Source: Formicarius rufipectus (taxonomy: Eukaryota > Chordata > Aves > Passeriformes > Formicariidae). From it: a DNA stretch of 64,000 nt. Below the pieces are notes generated by a model. It was not told the origin of the DNA. It saw only the letters and a list, made by a program, of their open reading frames with translations, and did not search any database. The DNA lies in the NCBI GenBank assembly GCA_013399695.1, contig VXAU01000944.1, forward strand, positions 204,151-268,150, in the 5' to 3' direction. Each line of letters opens with the position of its first letter. Position 1 is the first letter of the stretch. The position numbers and the translations under genes were made by a program. Shown here in pieces: positions 60,201 through 64,000 of the stretch.

Positions 60201-63156
60201 AAGGTAGCTGTGATTGAAATTTAGAGAACATCTTATATGCTCAGTTCTAAATATTTTTATTTTCTTCAGGGATACAAAATTTCATATGTTATTTGTTTTA
60301 AGGTCTTAATACTGAATTGCCATTCCAGATTCTTACATCCTGTTAACACCTCAGATTATAGGTATATTTCTGATCTCTTAAATCATGCTGTAAAAAGACA
60401 GCTAATAAATTTTTTTTTTTCTTCAGTAAGAAGAAACAGCTAACTACTAGTTAATTTTAGCTTTACTTACATTAATGCTTTCTTTGGTAGAAGTTAGACT
60501 TTTAGCTTGAACTGAATATATTCTTTTGACTTTAAAGATCCTTTTCTTTCATGGAATGCAGATAAGTTTACTAGAAGCTGCTGCTACAGGTTATTAAATT
60601 TTTGTCCTTTCTTTTAGATATTCACTGAAAGTCTTTTATGCTCAAGCAGTATAGACAATATCCACTTGGCTGGGCAAATGATGCATTGCAGTGTTTGGTC
60701 AGTGGATCTACCAAGTTCATCGAAAGGGAAGCCACAGTACCGAGTCAGCTATGCCAGAAGTATTGAGCTAATTTTGGCTGCTGGCAGAGAATATTTCAAT
60801 TCTTCAATGAGTTTGACTGACAGCTGTATGGAGTTGGCCAGGTATGTTTACAATGATCATCTACATAAATACAGCTGATTTAATGCTGTCAGAAAATTAG
60901 GGTTTATTTCCTAATATTCCCTGCCCCTTAATCAGACTCTGGAAATACAAAGTAGCATTGCTTTCAATATTAAGGGTTTAAAGACCTTATAAATGCATAA
61001 GGATCCTGTGATCAGTTTTTATCTTATAATTTTATGGTGATATTTCAAAATACATGGTTTATCGCTCAAATACTTACTATAAATGTATGACCGTGTGTTT
61101 ACGCTGCTTAGTAGGGTGTTTTGTTCCTTCTCTGACTTACCTCCAGTGAGTTGTATCAGGGTAATTTGACTTTGCCTCCCTGAGGGATTTTCACAGTGTG
61201 TAGGTCTCCTAGTAGCCTCCATGTGTAAGTTGTTTTAGGCAGAATGTATTTATCTTCTCTTCAGCTCTCTTTGTTCCAATCCTGTTTTAATCTTCATGTC
61301 ACTGAAATATTTGTCAGTGCTTCTGAAAAATGTGTTGGGTTCAGATGGGATATTCAATGAATATGCAGTTTTATTTTAGTTTTGATGTAGACATGTCTAT
61401 TCTTAATTAATGTATAGAGATAAAAGCCATATGGTACATTGCACAAATAAAATAATTTCCTGATGTAATGTGTAAGGTGAATTAAGCCATTTCAAATCAT
61501 TGAGACAGCATGACATCCAGAAGAACCTGGACAAGCTTGAGAAGTGGACCCAGGGGAATCTCAGGTGGTTTAACAAGACCAAGTTTAATGTGCTGTGTCT
61601 GGGTCAGGACAGCCCCTTGGTATCAGTAGAGGCTGGGGAATGAAGAGATCAAGTGGAGCCCTGTTGGAAAGGGCATGAGGATGCTGGTGGGTGAGAAGGG
61701 TGGACATGAGCCAGCAATGTGCACTCACAGCCCAGAAAGCCAGTTGTATCCTGGGCTGCATCCAAAGCAGTGTGGTCAGCAGGTCCAGGGAGGAGATTTT
61801 GCCCTTCTACTCTGCTCTGGTGAGACCCACCTGGAGTGCTGCATTCAGCTCTGGTCCTCAGGAAAGGAAGGGCATTTGCCTATTGGAGCATGTCCACAGG
61901 AGGCCACCAAGATGATTAGAGGGCTGGAACACCTCTCCTGGGAGGAAAGGCTGAGATAATTGGAATTGTTCAGCCTATCAGATAGAAGGCTCTGGGGTGA
62001 CCTAATTGTGACCTTCCAGTACCTAAAGGGAGCCTACAAGAAAGATGGGAAGAGACACTTTACAAGGGTGTGTAGTGACAGGACAAGGGGGAATAGCTTC
62101 AAACTGAAAGAGAGTAAGTTCAGATTAGATAATAGGAAAAAAATCTCCATGAGGGTGGTAATGCACTTGAACAAGATTACCCAGAAAAGCTCTGAATGTC
62201 TGCTCCCTAGAAGTGTTCAAGGCCAAGTTGTATGGAACTCTGGACAACCTGGTCTAGTGGAAGGTGTCTCTGCCCACAGTAGGGGTGTTGGAACTGGATG
62301 ATCTTGAAGGTAGCCTCCAACCCAGGCCGTACTATGATTCTATGATTTTTGCATGTTGATTTTTTTGGTAAACATGTTATAATAAAACTACATATGAATA
62401 CACTGTATCAGAATGCAACCTGTATTTTAAAAAATTATCTAAAAGCTGCTTATATCAAGATAATATTCATATAACATGAATTAAAAATATTTAATGTGCT
62501 GTTAATAATTTCCGCATTGATTCATCTTCATTGCAATTTAGTGGGGTTTTTTGTTGATTTTTTTTAATCAGCTTTGGTTTTTTTGCTGTACCTAGTTGAG
62601 GAAACTGAATTTATGACAATGACTCGTAATGTTTCACTTCCAATCAACTTTCTACAGTATTTTGCTTGTATCTTCTATTATATGGCAGTACCAAACTCCG
62701 ATAGTGATAGGAGAAATGCTTCTGTAAAATATTGTGTATTTAAGTACATATGCCTTCAACATCTTCTGCTAAATTCATTGCAGGTCTAAATTCACGAGGC
62801 TGTAGGTGATGTGCTTATCACAACCAGTTGAAATTTGTTAAAATGTTTAGCCAGCAAAAACAGAGAGATAGTGCCAAACAATTCCAATGTGTATTCAAGA
62901 CTAGTAAGTATGTTGACATTTCATAAGCACAGTAAATTACTGGTGACTGTTTTTTTGTTTTGTATTACTCACAGGTGGACTTTTTGCAGAAATTTAACTT
63001 TGAATGTGTTCAAACTTGAGCAAAATGTTTCATTCCCATTTAGGTGCTGTCTGCAACTTATTGTAGACAGTCCGAGTGCTGTTCAGGAGGAGCTGGACCT
63101 CATTCGTGCCCTAGGTTACCTTGAAGAATTTGGAGTGAAAATATTACCACTACAAG
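6140..63156 (+). CDS. NBAS: NBAS (neuroblastoma-amplified sequence), exons 1-31, 5' half
   Basis: NBAS is the large subunit of the NRZ/Dsl1-type tether (NBAS-RINT1-ZW10), which binds ER SNAREs and captures COPI vesicles returning from the Golgi; it is also reported to act with UPF1 in nonsense-mediated decay. Human variants cause infantile liver failure and SOPH syndrome. Thirty-one exons join with GT-AG junctions into one frame of 1223 codons plus one base, of about 2,370 in human. Landmarks: ILYDLLVNTEWPPETEVQ (exon 1), beta-propeller sequence over about residues 90-370 (SNGKLLAVVQDQCVEIR; AYAESTGTVRVFDLMGSEL; AAIHFSGKLTIWSIPSL), acidic run 458-471, basic cluster PPRKRPR 497-503, and Sec39 domain from about 725. 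The start is the first ATG in a CpG island with a purine at -3. The N-terminus is a few residues shorter than human. The gene continues past the right edge. Confidence 0.97.
6239..10032 (+). other. NBAS: NBAS intron 1
   Basis: 3.8 kb. The first 180 bases are CpG-rich with a GTGGCC repeat; the remainder is AT-rich with no recognisable gene or transposon. Open frames of 60-130 codons at its start are GC-content artefacts. Confidence 0.8.
6257..6284 (+). repeat. GTGGCC hexamer repeat
   Basis: About four tandem copies of a GTGGCC/CGTGGC unit just inside intron 1, 19 bases after the exon 1 donor. Simple GC-rich repeat. Confidence 0.85.
10033..10087 (+). CDS. NBAS: NBAS exon 2 (residues 34-52)
   Basis: Encodes PRGNRKHGASFIITRAIT plus one base. 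Acceptor TTGCAG, donor GTAAAT. It matches the human block PRGNQKHGASFIITKAIR closely. Confidence 0.94.
10088..10602 (+). other. NBAS: NBAS intron 2
   Basis: 515 bases, T-rich, with a run of 14 T near 10489. Nothing else is recognisable. Confidence 0.8.
10603..10639 (+). CDS. NBAS: NBAS exon 3 (residues 52-64)
   Basis: A 37-base exon encoding (G)PALFLLRYIWY plus AG of the next Ser. Acceptor GTTGTAG, donor GTAGGT. RYIWYS aligns with human QYIWYS, while the residues just before are diverged but equal in length. Skipping would break the frame. Confidence 0.9.
10961..11052 (+). repeat. GTTT-rich simple repeat
   Basis: Degenerate (GTTT/TTTG)n tract, very poor in A and C on this strand. Strong strand asymmetry, low complexity. 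Confidence 0.85.
11650..11856 (-). mobile_element. CR1 LINE fragment (older)
   Basis: Reverse-oriented CR1 3' end: 'ggaggcctctag', 'gtcctgctaaaagcag', 'ggatggagatccccaagac' and 'agcctgttccagtgcctgac' are all diagnostic of the CR1 tail. It breaks off where a second CR1 terminus begins. Confidence 0.75.
11857..12199 (-). mobile_element. CR1 LINE fragment abutting the previous copy
   Basis: Begins with a fresh CR1 tail in reverse orientation (catttaggttggaaaggac ... gagtccaac) and continues through 'ccttcccttctccaggcta' and 'ggccctcctgtttactgg'. Two 3' tails in tandem mean two separate insertions, possibly nested. Confidence 0.8.
12427..12504 (+). CDS. NBAS: NBAS exon 4 (residues 64-90)
   Basis: Encodes SPAKFSLPTGLVRLVSKQIS plus WHLILA, the start of the propeller region. 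Acceptor TTTCAG, donor GTAACC. Aligns without a gap to human SPAPFLLPDGLVRLVNKQINWHLVLA. Confidence 0.96.
12505..13467 (+). other. NBAS: NBAS intron 4
   Basis: 963 bases. No gene, transposon or notable structure seen. Confidence 0.75.
13468..13515 (+). CDS. NBAS: NBAS exon 5 (residues 90-106)
   Basis: Encodes SNGKLLAVVQDQCVEIR, the first clear WD-like blade segment. Acceptor TTTCAG, donor GTAACT. 48 bases, so skipping keeps frame. Confidence 0.96.
13516..14546 (+). other. NBAS: NBAS intron 5
   Basis: 1.0 kb, AT-rich, ending in a long T tract before the acceptor. Nothing else recognisable. Confidence 0.75.
14547..14590 (+). CDS. NBAS: NBAS exon 6 (residues 106-121)
   Basis: Encodes SAKDDFVSIVGKCQ with split codons at both ends. 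Acceptor TGGCAG, donor GTATGG. Near identical to human. Confidence 0.96.
14591..14989 (+). other. NBAS: NBAS intron 6
   Basis: 399 bases; no feature seen beyond normal splice signals. Confidence 0.75.
14990..15123 (+). CDS. NBAS: NBAS exon 7 (residues 121-165)
   Basis: Encodes VPKDPNPQWRRVAWSHDCTL followed by LAYAESTGTVRVFDLMGSEL, two propeller strands with the typical WD-like TGTVRVFD signature. Acceptor CATAG, donor GTATGT, phase 0 at the end. Confidence 0.97.
15124..15855 (+). other. NBAS: NBAS intron 7
   Basis: 732 bases. It ends at an unusual acceptor (TAAAG) with a second AG four bases later; see the exon 8 entry. Confidence 0.75.
15856..15989 (+). CDS. NBAS: NBAS exon 8 (residues 166-210)
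   Basis: Encodes TGNFPGDLSYAIAGLIFLEY then KASAQWSAELLVVNYRGELRSYLV. Two acceptors sit 4 bases apart (TAAAG/ACAG). Only the first keeps the frame with exon 7 and gives the same length as human SPASSFIGDL, so I placed the start there. Donor GTAAGC. Confidence 0.9.
16098..16196 (+). CDS. NBAS: NBAS exon 9 (residues 210-243)
   Basis: Encodes SVGTNQSFQESHSFSFSSHY then AHGITTVIYHPGHR. The preceding intron 8 is only 108 bases. Acceptor TTTAG, donor GTAAGT. Confidence 0.96.
19110..19374. other. GC-rich unassigned block before a CR1
   Basis: Base composition rises abruptly compared with the surrounding intron. An open frame on the minus strand runs from 19629 to 19132 (165 codons), through the antisense of the CR1 and this block. 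I do not recognise the product. It could be more of the same CR1 copy, another transposon, or a retrocopy of an unknown transcript. Confidence 0.35.
19375..19690 (+). mobile_element. CR1 LINE 3' fragment
   Basis: Plus-oriented CR1 tail: 'cgacaggacaaggggacg', 'gtttggtttggacacgaag', 'ctgcccagggaggtggtgg', 'ggttgggcatgatgatctc' and 'ttttttcaacctaattt', then the terminal TTCTGTATTC. The 5' start is approximate. Confidence 0.85.
20683..20821 (+). CDS. NBAS: NBAS exon 10 (residues 243-289)
   Basis: Encodes LLLVGGCETDEDGVSKAAGC then GISAWRILSGSPHYKQVTSY and EDDIRT. Acceptor TTACAG, donor GTAAGT. Closely matches the human propeller; the last ten residues diverge. Confidence 0.95.
20822..21585 (+). 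other. NBAS: NBAS intron 10
   Basis: 764 bases of AT-rich sequence without recognisable elements. Confidence 0.75.
21586..21651 (+). CDS. NBAS: NBAS exon 11 (residues 290-311)
   Basis: Encodes AQRRGLLRIMNLRFYSRRGT plus EQ. Acceptor TATAG, donor GTATTA (non-consensus +4 to +6). 66 bases with phase 0 at both ends. GLLRI-KFYSR is the conserved core. Confidence 0.93.
23029..23040 (+). repeat. Two-unit TTAGGG motif
   Basis: TTAGGGTTAGGG, two exact vertebrate telomere units in AT-rich intron sequence. Too short to be a true interstitial telomere array. Confidence 0.8.
24417..24443. repeat. 27-bp palindrome (13-bp arms, 1-base centre)
   Basis: AGTAACAAAGAGT is followed by a single A and its exact reverse complement ACTCTTTGTTACT. 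Each arm contains AACAAAG/CTTTGTT, a SOX/TCF-like core, in convergent orientation. Confidence 0.9.
25092..25220 (+). CDS. NBAS: NBAS exon 12 (residues 312-354)
   Basis: Encodes DGVFKMNLSPDGALLAAIHF then SGKLTIWSIPSLRQQGEWDQ and TDQ, the last clear propeller blade (SPDG...LAAIHFSGKLTIW is a WD-type repeat). Acceptor TGGCAG, donor GTAAGA; phase 0 both ends. Confidence 0.97.
25221..27962 (+). other. NBAS: NBAS intron 12
   Basis: 2.7 kb with one well-preserved CR1 (25952-26600) and T-rich low-complexity sequence from about 27680 to the acceptor. No other feature seen. Confidence 0.8.
25952..26600 (-). mobile_element. CR1 LINE 3' portion, relatively young
   Basis: About 650 bases in reverse orientation, starting at a CR1 terminus (ACTGAATCATACAGAAT) and running through the tail into coding sequence of the ORF2 3' end. 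On the minus strand, an open frame from 26674 to 26297 contains reverse-transcriptase C-terminal phrases such as SVQRRAMRRMKGLE and GLFSLEE. Inactive fragment. Confidence 0.9.
27963..28026 (+). CDS. NBAS: NBAS exon 13 (residues 355-376)
   Basis: Encodes PGYDELNPDWRLSSEKRKKI plus K. The acceptor follows an 18-base pyrimidine run; donor GTATGC. Essentially identical to human. Confidence 0.96.
28027..29276 (+). other. NBAS: NBAS intron 13
   Basis: 1.25 kb. The stretch 28560-28860 is less AT-rich than its flanks but I do not recognise it. Confidence 0.7.
29277..29470 (+). CDS. NBAS: NBAS exon 14 (residues 376-440)
   Basis: Encodes DKESYYPLIDVNWWADNSVI, LARCSGALTVSSVKTLRNLL, GKSCEWFESSPQVTSAHDGG and FLSLE. 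Acceptor TTTTAG, donor GTGAGG. The WW pair and the CSGALTVSSVKTL block are hallmark NBAS sequence. Confidence 0.97.
29471..30059 (+). other. NBAS: NBAS intron 14
   Basis: 589 bases, no recognisable element. Confidence 0.75.
30060..30317 (+). CDS. NBAS: NBAS exon 15 (residues 441-526, acidic run and basic cluster)
   Basis: 86 codons. An acidic, serine-containing stretch GDEDEGEDDSDSDDE (457-471) offers CK2-type sites. It is followed by an ordered segment (YFSYLKQGLYFVTEMERFA) and the basic cluster PPRKRPRT (497-504), which looks like a nuclear-localisation signal. Both features exist in human NBAS. Acceptor CTGCAG, donor GTAAGT; phase 0 at both ends. Confidence 0.97.
30318..31075 (+). other. 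NBAS: NBAS intron 15
   Basis: 758 bases, no recognisable element. Confidence 0.75.
31076..31201 (+). CDS. NBAS: NBAS exon 16 (residues 527-568)
   Basis: Encodes IDNEEYGEALSLAQTYGLDS then DLVYQRQWRKSAVNVASIQD and YL, the start of helical repeats after the propeller. Acceptor TTTTAG, donor GTGGGT. 126 bases, phase 0 at both ends. Confidence 0.97.
31202..32342 (+). other. NBAS: NBAS intron 16
   Basis: 1.1 kb, no recognisable element. Confidence 0.75.
32343..32494 (+). CDS. NBAS: NBAS exon 17 (residues 569-619)
   Basis: Encodes SKIKKRAWVLHECLERVPEN then VDAAKKLLQYGLKGTDLEAL and VAIGKGEDGG. Acceptor GAACAG; the donor GTTTGG is weak (T at +3). Confidence 0.95.
32495..33324 (+). other. NBAS: NBAS intron 17
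   Basis: 830 bases, no recognisable element. Confidence 0.75.
33325..33459 (+). CDS. NBAS: NBAS exon 18 (residues 619-664)
   Basis: Encodes FILPGEVDIEIPYEDFLTPD then EEMDTRKEKEAKKSQELLLS and VNFSK, a charged linker. It is two residues shorter than the human block. Acceptor TTCTAG, donor GTAAGT. Confidence 0.94.
33729..33807 (+). CDS. NBAS: NBAS exon 19 (residues 664-690)
   Basis: Encodes KLTLEQKELCRSRLKLLTYL plus DRLETYE. Intron 18 before it is 269 bases. Acceptor TGCAG, donor GTGAGT, phase 0 at the end. Confidence 0.96.
33808..34511 (+). other. NBAS: NBAS intron 19
   Basis: 704 bases, no recognisable element. Confidence 0.75.
34512..34616 (+). CDS. NBAS: NBAS exon 20 (residues 691-725)
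   Basis: Encodes EILGGPHAAEQHYDGEFFKK then FRNQNIVLSARTYAR. Acceptor TTTAAG, donor GTATTA. Phase 0 at both ends; its end falls about where the Sec39 domain begins in human NBAS. Confidence 0.96.
34617..34963 (+). other. NBAS: NBAS intron 20
   Basis: 347 bases. It opens with 80 bases of almost pure A/T containing repeated ATTAATAT units. A C-rich pyrimidine run sits at 34743-34759. Confidence 0.8.
34964..35100 (+). CDS. NBAS: NBAS exon 21 (residues 726-771, Sec39 start)
   Basis: Encodes ESNVRALEILFTFHGAALLP then HRQAILSNFPETTSPHEYAL and LLPEA, first helices of the Sec39 domain that pairs with ZW10/RINT1 in the tether. Acceptor TTTAG, donor GTAAGG. Confidence 0.96.
37006..37024. repeat. 19-bp palindrome
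   Basis: AGCTCAAGT, one A, then its exact reverse complement ACTTGAGCT. Possible regulatory dimer site or chance. Confidence 0.8.
37697..37840 (-). pseudogene. COX1 5'-end pseudogene (in NUMT)
   Basis: About 48 codons of the COX1 start remain in frame on the minus strand (GTTGGCACCCTATACCTAAC, GGCACTGCCCTCAGCCT). The usual GTG start reads ACG. Similarity stops abruptly at 37697; the next 140 bases are not obviously COX1. Confidence 0.88.
37843..38201. pseudogene. Mitochondrial tRNA cluster remnants Trp, Ala, Asn, Cys, Tyr (in NUMT)
   Basis: tRNA-Trp copy at about 38132-38201 (sense on minus). Ala (38053-38131), Asn (37978-38052), Cys (37911-37977) and Tyr (37843-37910) are sense on plus. 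In the Trp copy the anticodon position reads ACA where mitochondrial Trp has TCA. Extra bases in the Ala copy (GTTAATAG repeated) suggest a small duplication. Individual edges are approximate. Confidence 0.85.
38202..38653 (-). pseudogene. ND2 3'-half pseudogene (in NUMT)
   Basis: Minus-strand sequence follows the end of avian ND2, with recognisable runs such as CTGAATAGCCATTATCACC, GCTTCCTAGCTGAATGATT and CATCCAAGAACTAACAA. Several indels break the frame. It joins the tRNA-Trp copy directly, as in mtDNA. Confidence 0.9.
42344..42372. repeat. Perfect inverted repeat (11-bp arms)
   Basis: TTTTAATGATG and CATCATTAAAA flank a 7-base loop TTAACCA. AT-rich; could be an HNF1/homeodomain-type dimer site or chance. 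Confidence 0.85.
43690..43710 (+). repeat. AAAC simple repeat
   Basis: About five copies of AAAC in intron 21. Confidence 0.85.
47229..47370 (-). mobile_element. Old CR1 LINE tail
   Basis: Strongly diverged CR1 3' end in reverse orientation: 'gttggaaaacacccttaag', 'atcaagtccaaatttaaacc', 'aacactgctaaattcacc'. About 140 bases. Confidence 0.65.
47819..47909 (+). repeat. A/C-rich low-complexity tract
   Basis: Nearly free of G and T on the plus strand, built of AACC/AAAAC/ACCAACC words. It borders the possible repeat to its right. Confidence 0.75.
47910..48840. other. Possible dispersed repeat, LTR-like, unassigned
   Basis: A block clearly richer in G and C than the rest of intron 21, opening with TGTCAC and containing a polyadenylation-type AATAAA near 48184. 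A/C-rich, CCAACC-containing tracts lie on both sides. There is no coding sequence. It may be a solo LTR or another old insertion; I cannot name a family, and ordinary unique sequence is possible. Confidence 0.25.
50744..50827 (+). CDS. NBAS: NBAS exon 22 (residues 771-799)
   Basis: Encodes RYRKGMLKILPWNERKHREE then DWCERAECR, one of the less conserved segments (human FNGDSLMIIPWHEHKHRAKDWCEELACR). Acceptor CCAG, donor GTAAGT. Confidence 0.94.
50828..51451 (+). other. NBAS: NBAS intron 22
   Basis: 624 bases, no recognisable element. Confidence 0.75.
51452..51605 (+). CDS. NBAS: NBAS exon 23 (residues 799-850)
   Basis: Encodes TIIEPTLQDEGEFLYEMQPE, LLKYRTTDLSVDLVTDWYLI and RAQEIEKYAMQ, in the Sec39 domain. 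Acceptor TTAAAG, donor GTGAGA. Confidence 0.96.
51606..52963 (+). other. NBAS: NBAS intron 23
   Basis: 1.36 kb. About 51975-52060 has a degenerate internal repetition of GTCATATG/GGTATGT-like words; no other feature. Confidence 0.7.
52964..53149 (+). CDS. NBAS: NBAS exon 24 (residues 851-912)
   Basis: Encodes VDCALSLVRLGMERNIPGLQ, VLCDNLITLETIVYETDGDR and TLTLKELLEMKDIEKLRLLM, ending KN. One of the best-conserved Sec39 blocks. Acceptor TTTCAG, donor GTAAGT; 186 bases, phase 0 at both ends. Confidence 0.97.
53150..54141 (+). other. NBAS: NBAS intron 24
   Basis: 992 bases, no recognisable element. Confidence 0.75.
54142..54315 (+). CDS. NBAS: NBAS exon 25 (residues 913-970)
   Basis: Encodes SSNEKYVKNVYQWMIPFLHR, CENQSPGLANSLFKEYLVTL and AKEDLTLPLKIFQNSKPA. 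Acceptor TTCCAG, donor GTAAGT; phase 0 at both ends. Confidence 0.97.
54316..55301 (+). other. NBAS: NBAS intron 25
   Basis: 986 bases, no recognisable element. Confidence 0.75.
55302..55435 (+). CDS. NBAS: NBAS exon 26 (residues 971-1015)
   Basis: Encodes CQQKIIPDQDQLMITALECI, YSCERDDQLSLCYDILECLP and QRGY. Acceptor TGTTAG, donor GTAAAC. Confidence 0.97.
55436..56146 (+). other. NBAS: NBAS intron 26
   Basis: 711 bases, no recognisable element. Confidence 0.75.
56147..56209 (+). CDS. NBAS: NBAS exon 27 (residues 1015-1036)
   Basis: Encodes GPETDKTNTLHDEVDELEQI plus L. Acceptor TTGCAG, donor GTATTT. 63 bases. Confidence 0.94.
56210..56753 (+). other. NBAS: NBAS intron 27
   Basis: 544 bases, with a seven-unit ATT microsatellite at about 56575-56595. 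Confidence 0.8.
56575..56595 (+). repeat. (ATT)7 microsatellite
   Basis: Seven uninterrupted ATT units in intron 27, likely length-polymorphic. Confidence 0.9.
56754..56876 (+). CDS. NBAS: NBAS exon 28 (residues 1036-1077)
   Basis: Encodes SVSELLEKHGLQKPVSFVKD then TKDNAEEARKLMIRLTRHTG and R. Acceptor TTACAG, donor GTGAGT. Confidence 0.97.
56877..58357 (+). other. NBAS: NBAS intron 28
   Basis: 1.5 kb, no recognisable element. Confidence 0.75.
58358..58460 (+). CDS. NBAS: NBAS exon 29 (residues 1077-1111)
   Basis: Encodes KQPSTSETEWKELLQDMLNM then QEKVYRCLPSDTCYE. Acceptor TTGTAG, donor GTGAGT, phase 0 at the end. Confidence 0.96.
58461..60617 (+). other. NBAS: NBAS intron 29
   Basis: 2.2 kb, AT-rich, with an old CR1 tail at about 59790-59955. 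Nothing else recognisable. Confidence 0.75.
59790..59955 (+). mobile_element. Old CR1 LINE tail
   Basis: Plus-oriented remnant: 'ggcttggagagattctttc', 'ggacagggtgttagataatc', 'ggttggagcagatgatctt' and 'cctgtccggcctggcc', close to a CR1 3' end. No intact terminal repeat. Confidence 0.6.
60618..60841 (+). CDS. NBAS: NBAS exon 30 (residues 1112-1186)
   Basis: Encodes IFTESLLCSSSIDNIHLAGQ, MMHCSVWSVDLPSSSKGKPQ, YRVSYARSIELILAAGREYF and NSSMSLTDSCMELA. Acceptor TTTTAG, donor GTATGT. The LAGQMMHCS and REYFNSS blocks are diagnostic of NBAS. Confidence 0.97.
60842..63043 (+). other. NBAS: NBAS intron 30
   Basis: 2.2 kb containing the longest CR1 copy of the window (61508-62347). The remainder is AT-rich and unremarkable. 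Confidence 0.8.
61508..62347 (+). mobile_element. CR1 LINE with end of ORF2 and 3' UTR
   Basis: About 840 bases in plus orientation. The 5' part translates as the C-terminus of CR1 reverse transcriptase (DIQKNLDKLEKWTQGNLRWF, then SALVRPTWSAAFS and MIRGLEHLSWEERL in shifted frames). The CR1 3' UTR follows and the copy ends in GATTCTATGATT. Stops and frameshifts make it dead. Confidence 0.92.
63044..63156 (+). CDS. NBAS: NBAS exon 31 (residues 1186-1224)
   Basis: Encodes CCLQLIVDSPSAVQEELDLI then RALGYLEEFGVKILPLQ plus one base. Acceptor TTTAG, donor GTACTA. It matches human RCCLQLITDRPPAIQEELDL and onward. The next exon (human VRLCPDRISL) is beyond the window. Confidence 0.96.
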
Positions 63157-64000
63157 GTACTACACAGTTTTATTATTCATATGATTGTTTGGATCACAGG
63201 CATAAATATGCATGAGAAATAGTTACTATTACATAAGCTTGACATGATTAAATTAAAGGGTCCATTTCCTGCCTCCACACAGTTTACAGGCACATATAAA
63301 AATAATTTTTTTTTAGTTTATGTGAGGTAGGAATGATATTTACATATGACACACAGTTTTGGGACTGAGGTTTAGCAGGACTTTAAAACAATTAGAGTAT
63401 CGCGGATATAAAGCTCCTGGTGACTTCAACAGAAATAGTTTCAGCTCATCTTTTTTTTGCTAAATAATCTGCACTTGCTTATGTGCTGATGAGCTTTAAA
63501 TAACAGGTAGGAGAGAAGTACTTCATGGATAGGCAGTTTCCATGTTTCCACTGGGCTGTTTCATTTTGCAGTATATAAACCCAAAGACAATGGAAGTGAA
63601 CTTTTACAAGGTATTTCTTCTGATGAATTGGTTAAAATTAAATGTGTTTTGGAGCTCTGACTCCAATGGAACAGAAAGTTATTGGACAGGAGTTGGAAAG
63701 CAATTATGATTATATACAGTGAAACTGCATGAACATTTGTAATGGAAGCACAGTAAGAGAACTGGCTGAGATGAGCTCTGAGTACCAGTGAAATGTGCTG
63801 ATGATAGTGTTTTAGTTCTGGCATTGTGCAGAGAACTACTGGGATTTATGGAGAGCACGTCTGGGTGTATGGAAAATGAAGTAGATGTCCTTAGTGGCTG
63901 TTGTTACTTTACTTTGGTGGTCTCTTTTTGTTCTCTTTTTTCCAAGTATTTCTTCAAGTGAGTTGATGCTCTGTATGTATCATCATGGCTAGACTTCGTG
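63157..64000 (+). other. NBAS: NBAS intron 31 (partial)
   Basis: 844 bases to the right edge, AT-rich. No sequence matching the next NBAS exon is present and no repeat is recognised. Confidence 0.75.

Noticed and set aside
61675..62301. Two consecutive plus-strand frames (94 and 113 codons)
   Set aside because: CR1 ORF2 end and 3' UTR read in shifted frames.
63571..63660. Possible further NBAS exon after a GCAG at 63571
   Set aside because: The translation does not resemble the expected VRLCPDRISL block and the phase does not fit.
1..64000. CRISPR array, operon, phage or integron-like structure
   Set aside because: None seen; spliced exons, CR1 LINEs and CpG islands identify ordinary vertebrate nuclear DNA.

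Overview
This is a vertebrate nuclear window, almost certainly from a bird. At least nine fragments of CR1 LINEs are present, and a nuclear copy of mitochondrial DNA (NUMT) keeps the order ND2-Trp-Ala-Asn-Cys-Tyr-COX1 with no light-strand origin hairpin between Asn and Cys, which is the bird/archosaur arrangement. I see no bacterial, phage, CRISPR or virus-like gene.

Layout. Positions 1-3888 hold the 5' end of DDX1 on the minus strand: four short coding exons giving residues 1-54, up to the Walker A motif of this DEAD-box RNA helicase; the gene continues off the left edge. DDX1 (ATG at 3888) and NBAS (ATG at 6140) lie head to head, 2.25 kb apart. Two separate CpG-rich promoter islands (about 3640-4010 and 6010-6420) flank an AT-rich spacer carrying two CR1 pieces, one ending only about 250 bp before the NBAS start codon. 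From 6140 to the right edge everything is NBAS on the plus strand: 31 coding exons in 57 kb. They join in one open frame of 1223 codons plus one base, roughly the first half of the protein. No human-equivalent block is missing and every junction is GT-AG.

Exons 1-20 encode the N-terminal beta-propeller (Nbas_N) region and a linker with an acidic run and a basic KRPR cluster; exons 21-31 encode the first part of the Sec39 domain. NBAS is the large subunit of the NRZ (NBAS-RINT1-ZW10) tether for Golgi-to-ER COPI vesicles and is also reported in nonsense-mediated mRNA decay with UPF1. DDX1 is an RNA helicase of tRNA-ligase and transcription/repair complexes. I infer no shared pathway; the pairing is conserved genomic neighbourhood (near MYCN in vertebrates).

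Introns hold the rest: a 15.6 kb intron 21 with the NUMT (37697-38653) and a possible dispersed repeat near 48 kb, CR1 copies in introns 3, 9, 12, 21, 29 and 30, simple repeats, and several perfect short inverted repeats. I found no new biological system; the most checkable oddities are the NUMT, the CR1 beside the NBAS promoter, a tandem splice acceptor at NBAS exon 8 and a 27-bp palindrome in intron 11. Family and domain statements come from memory of the human proteins, not from a search.
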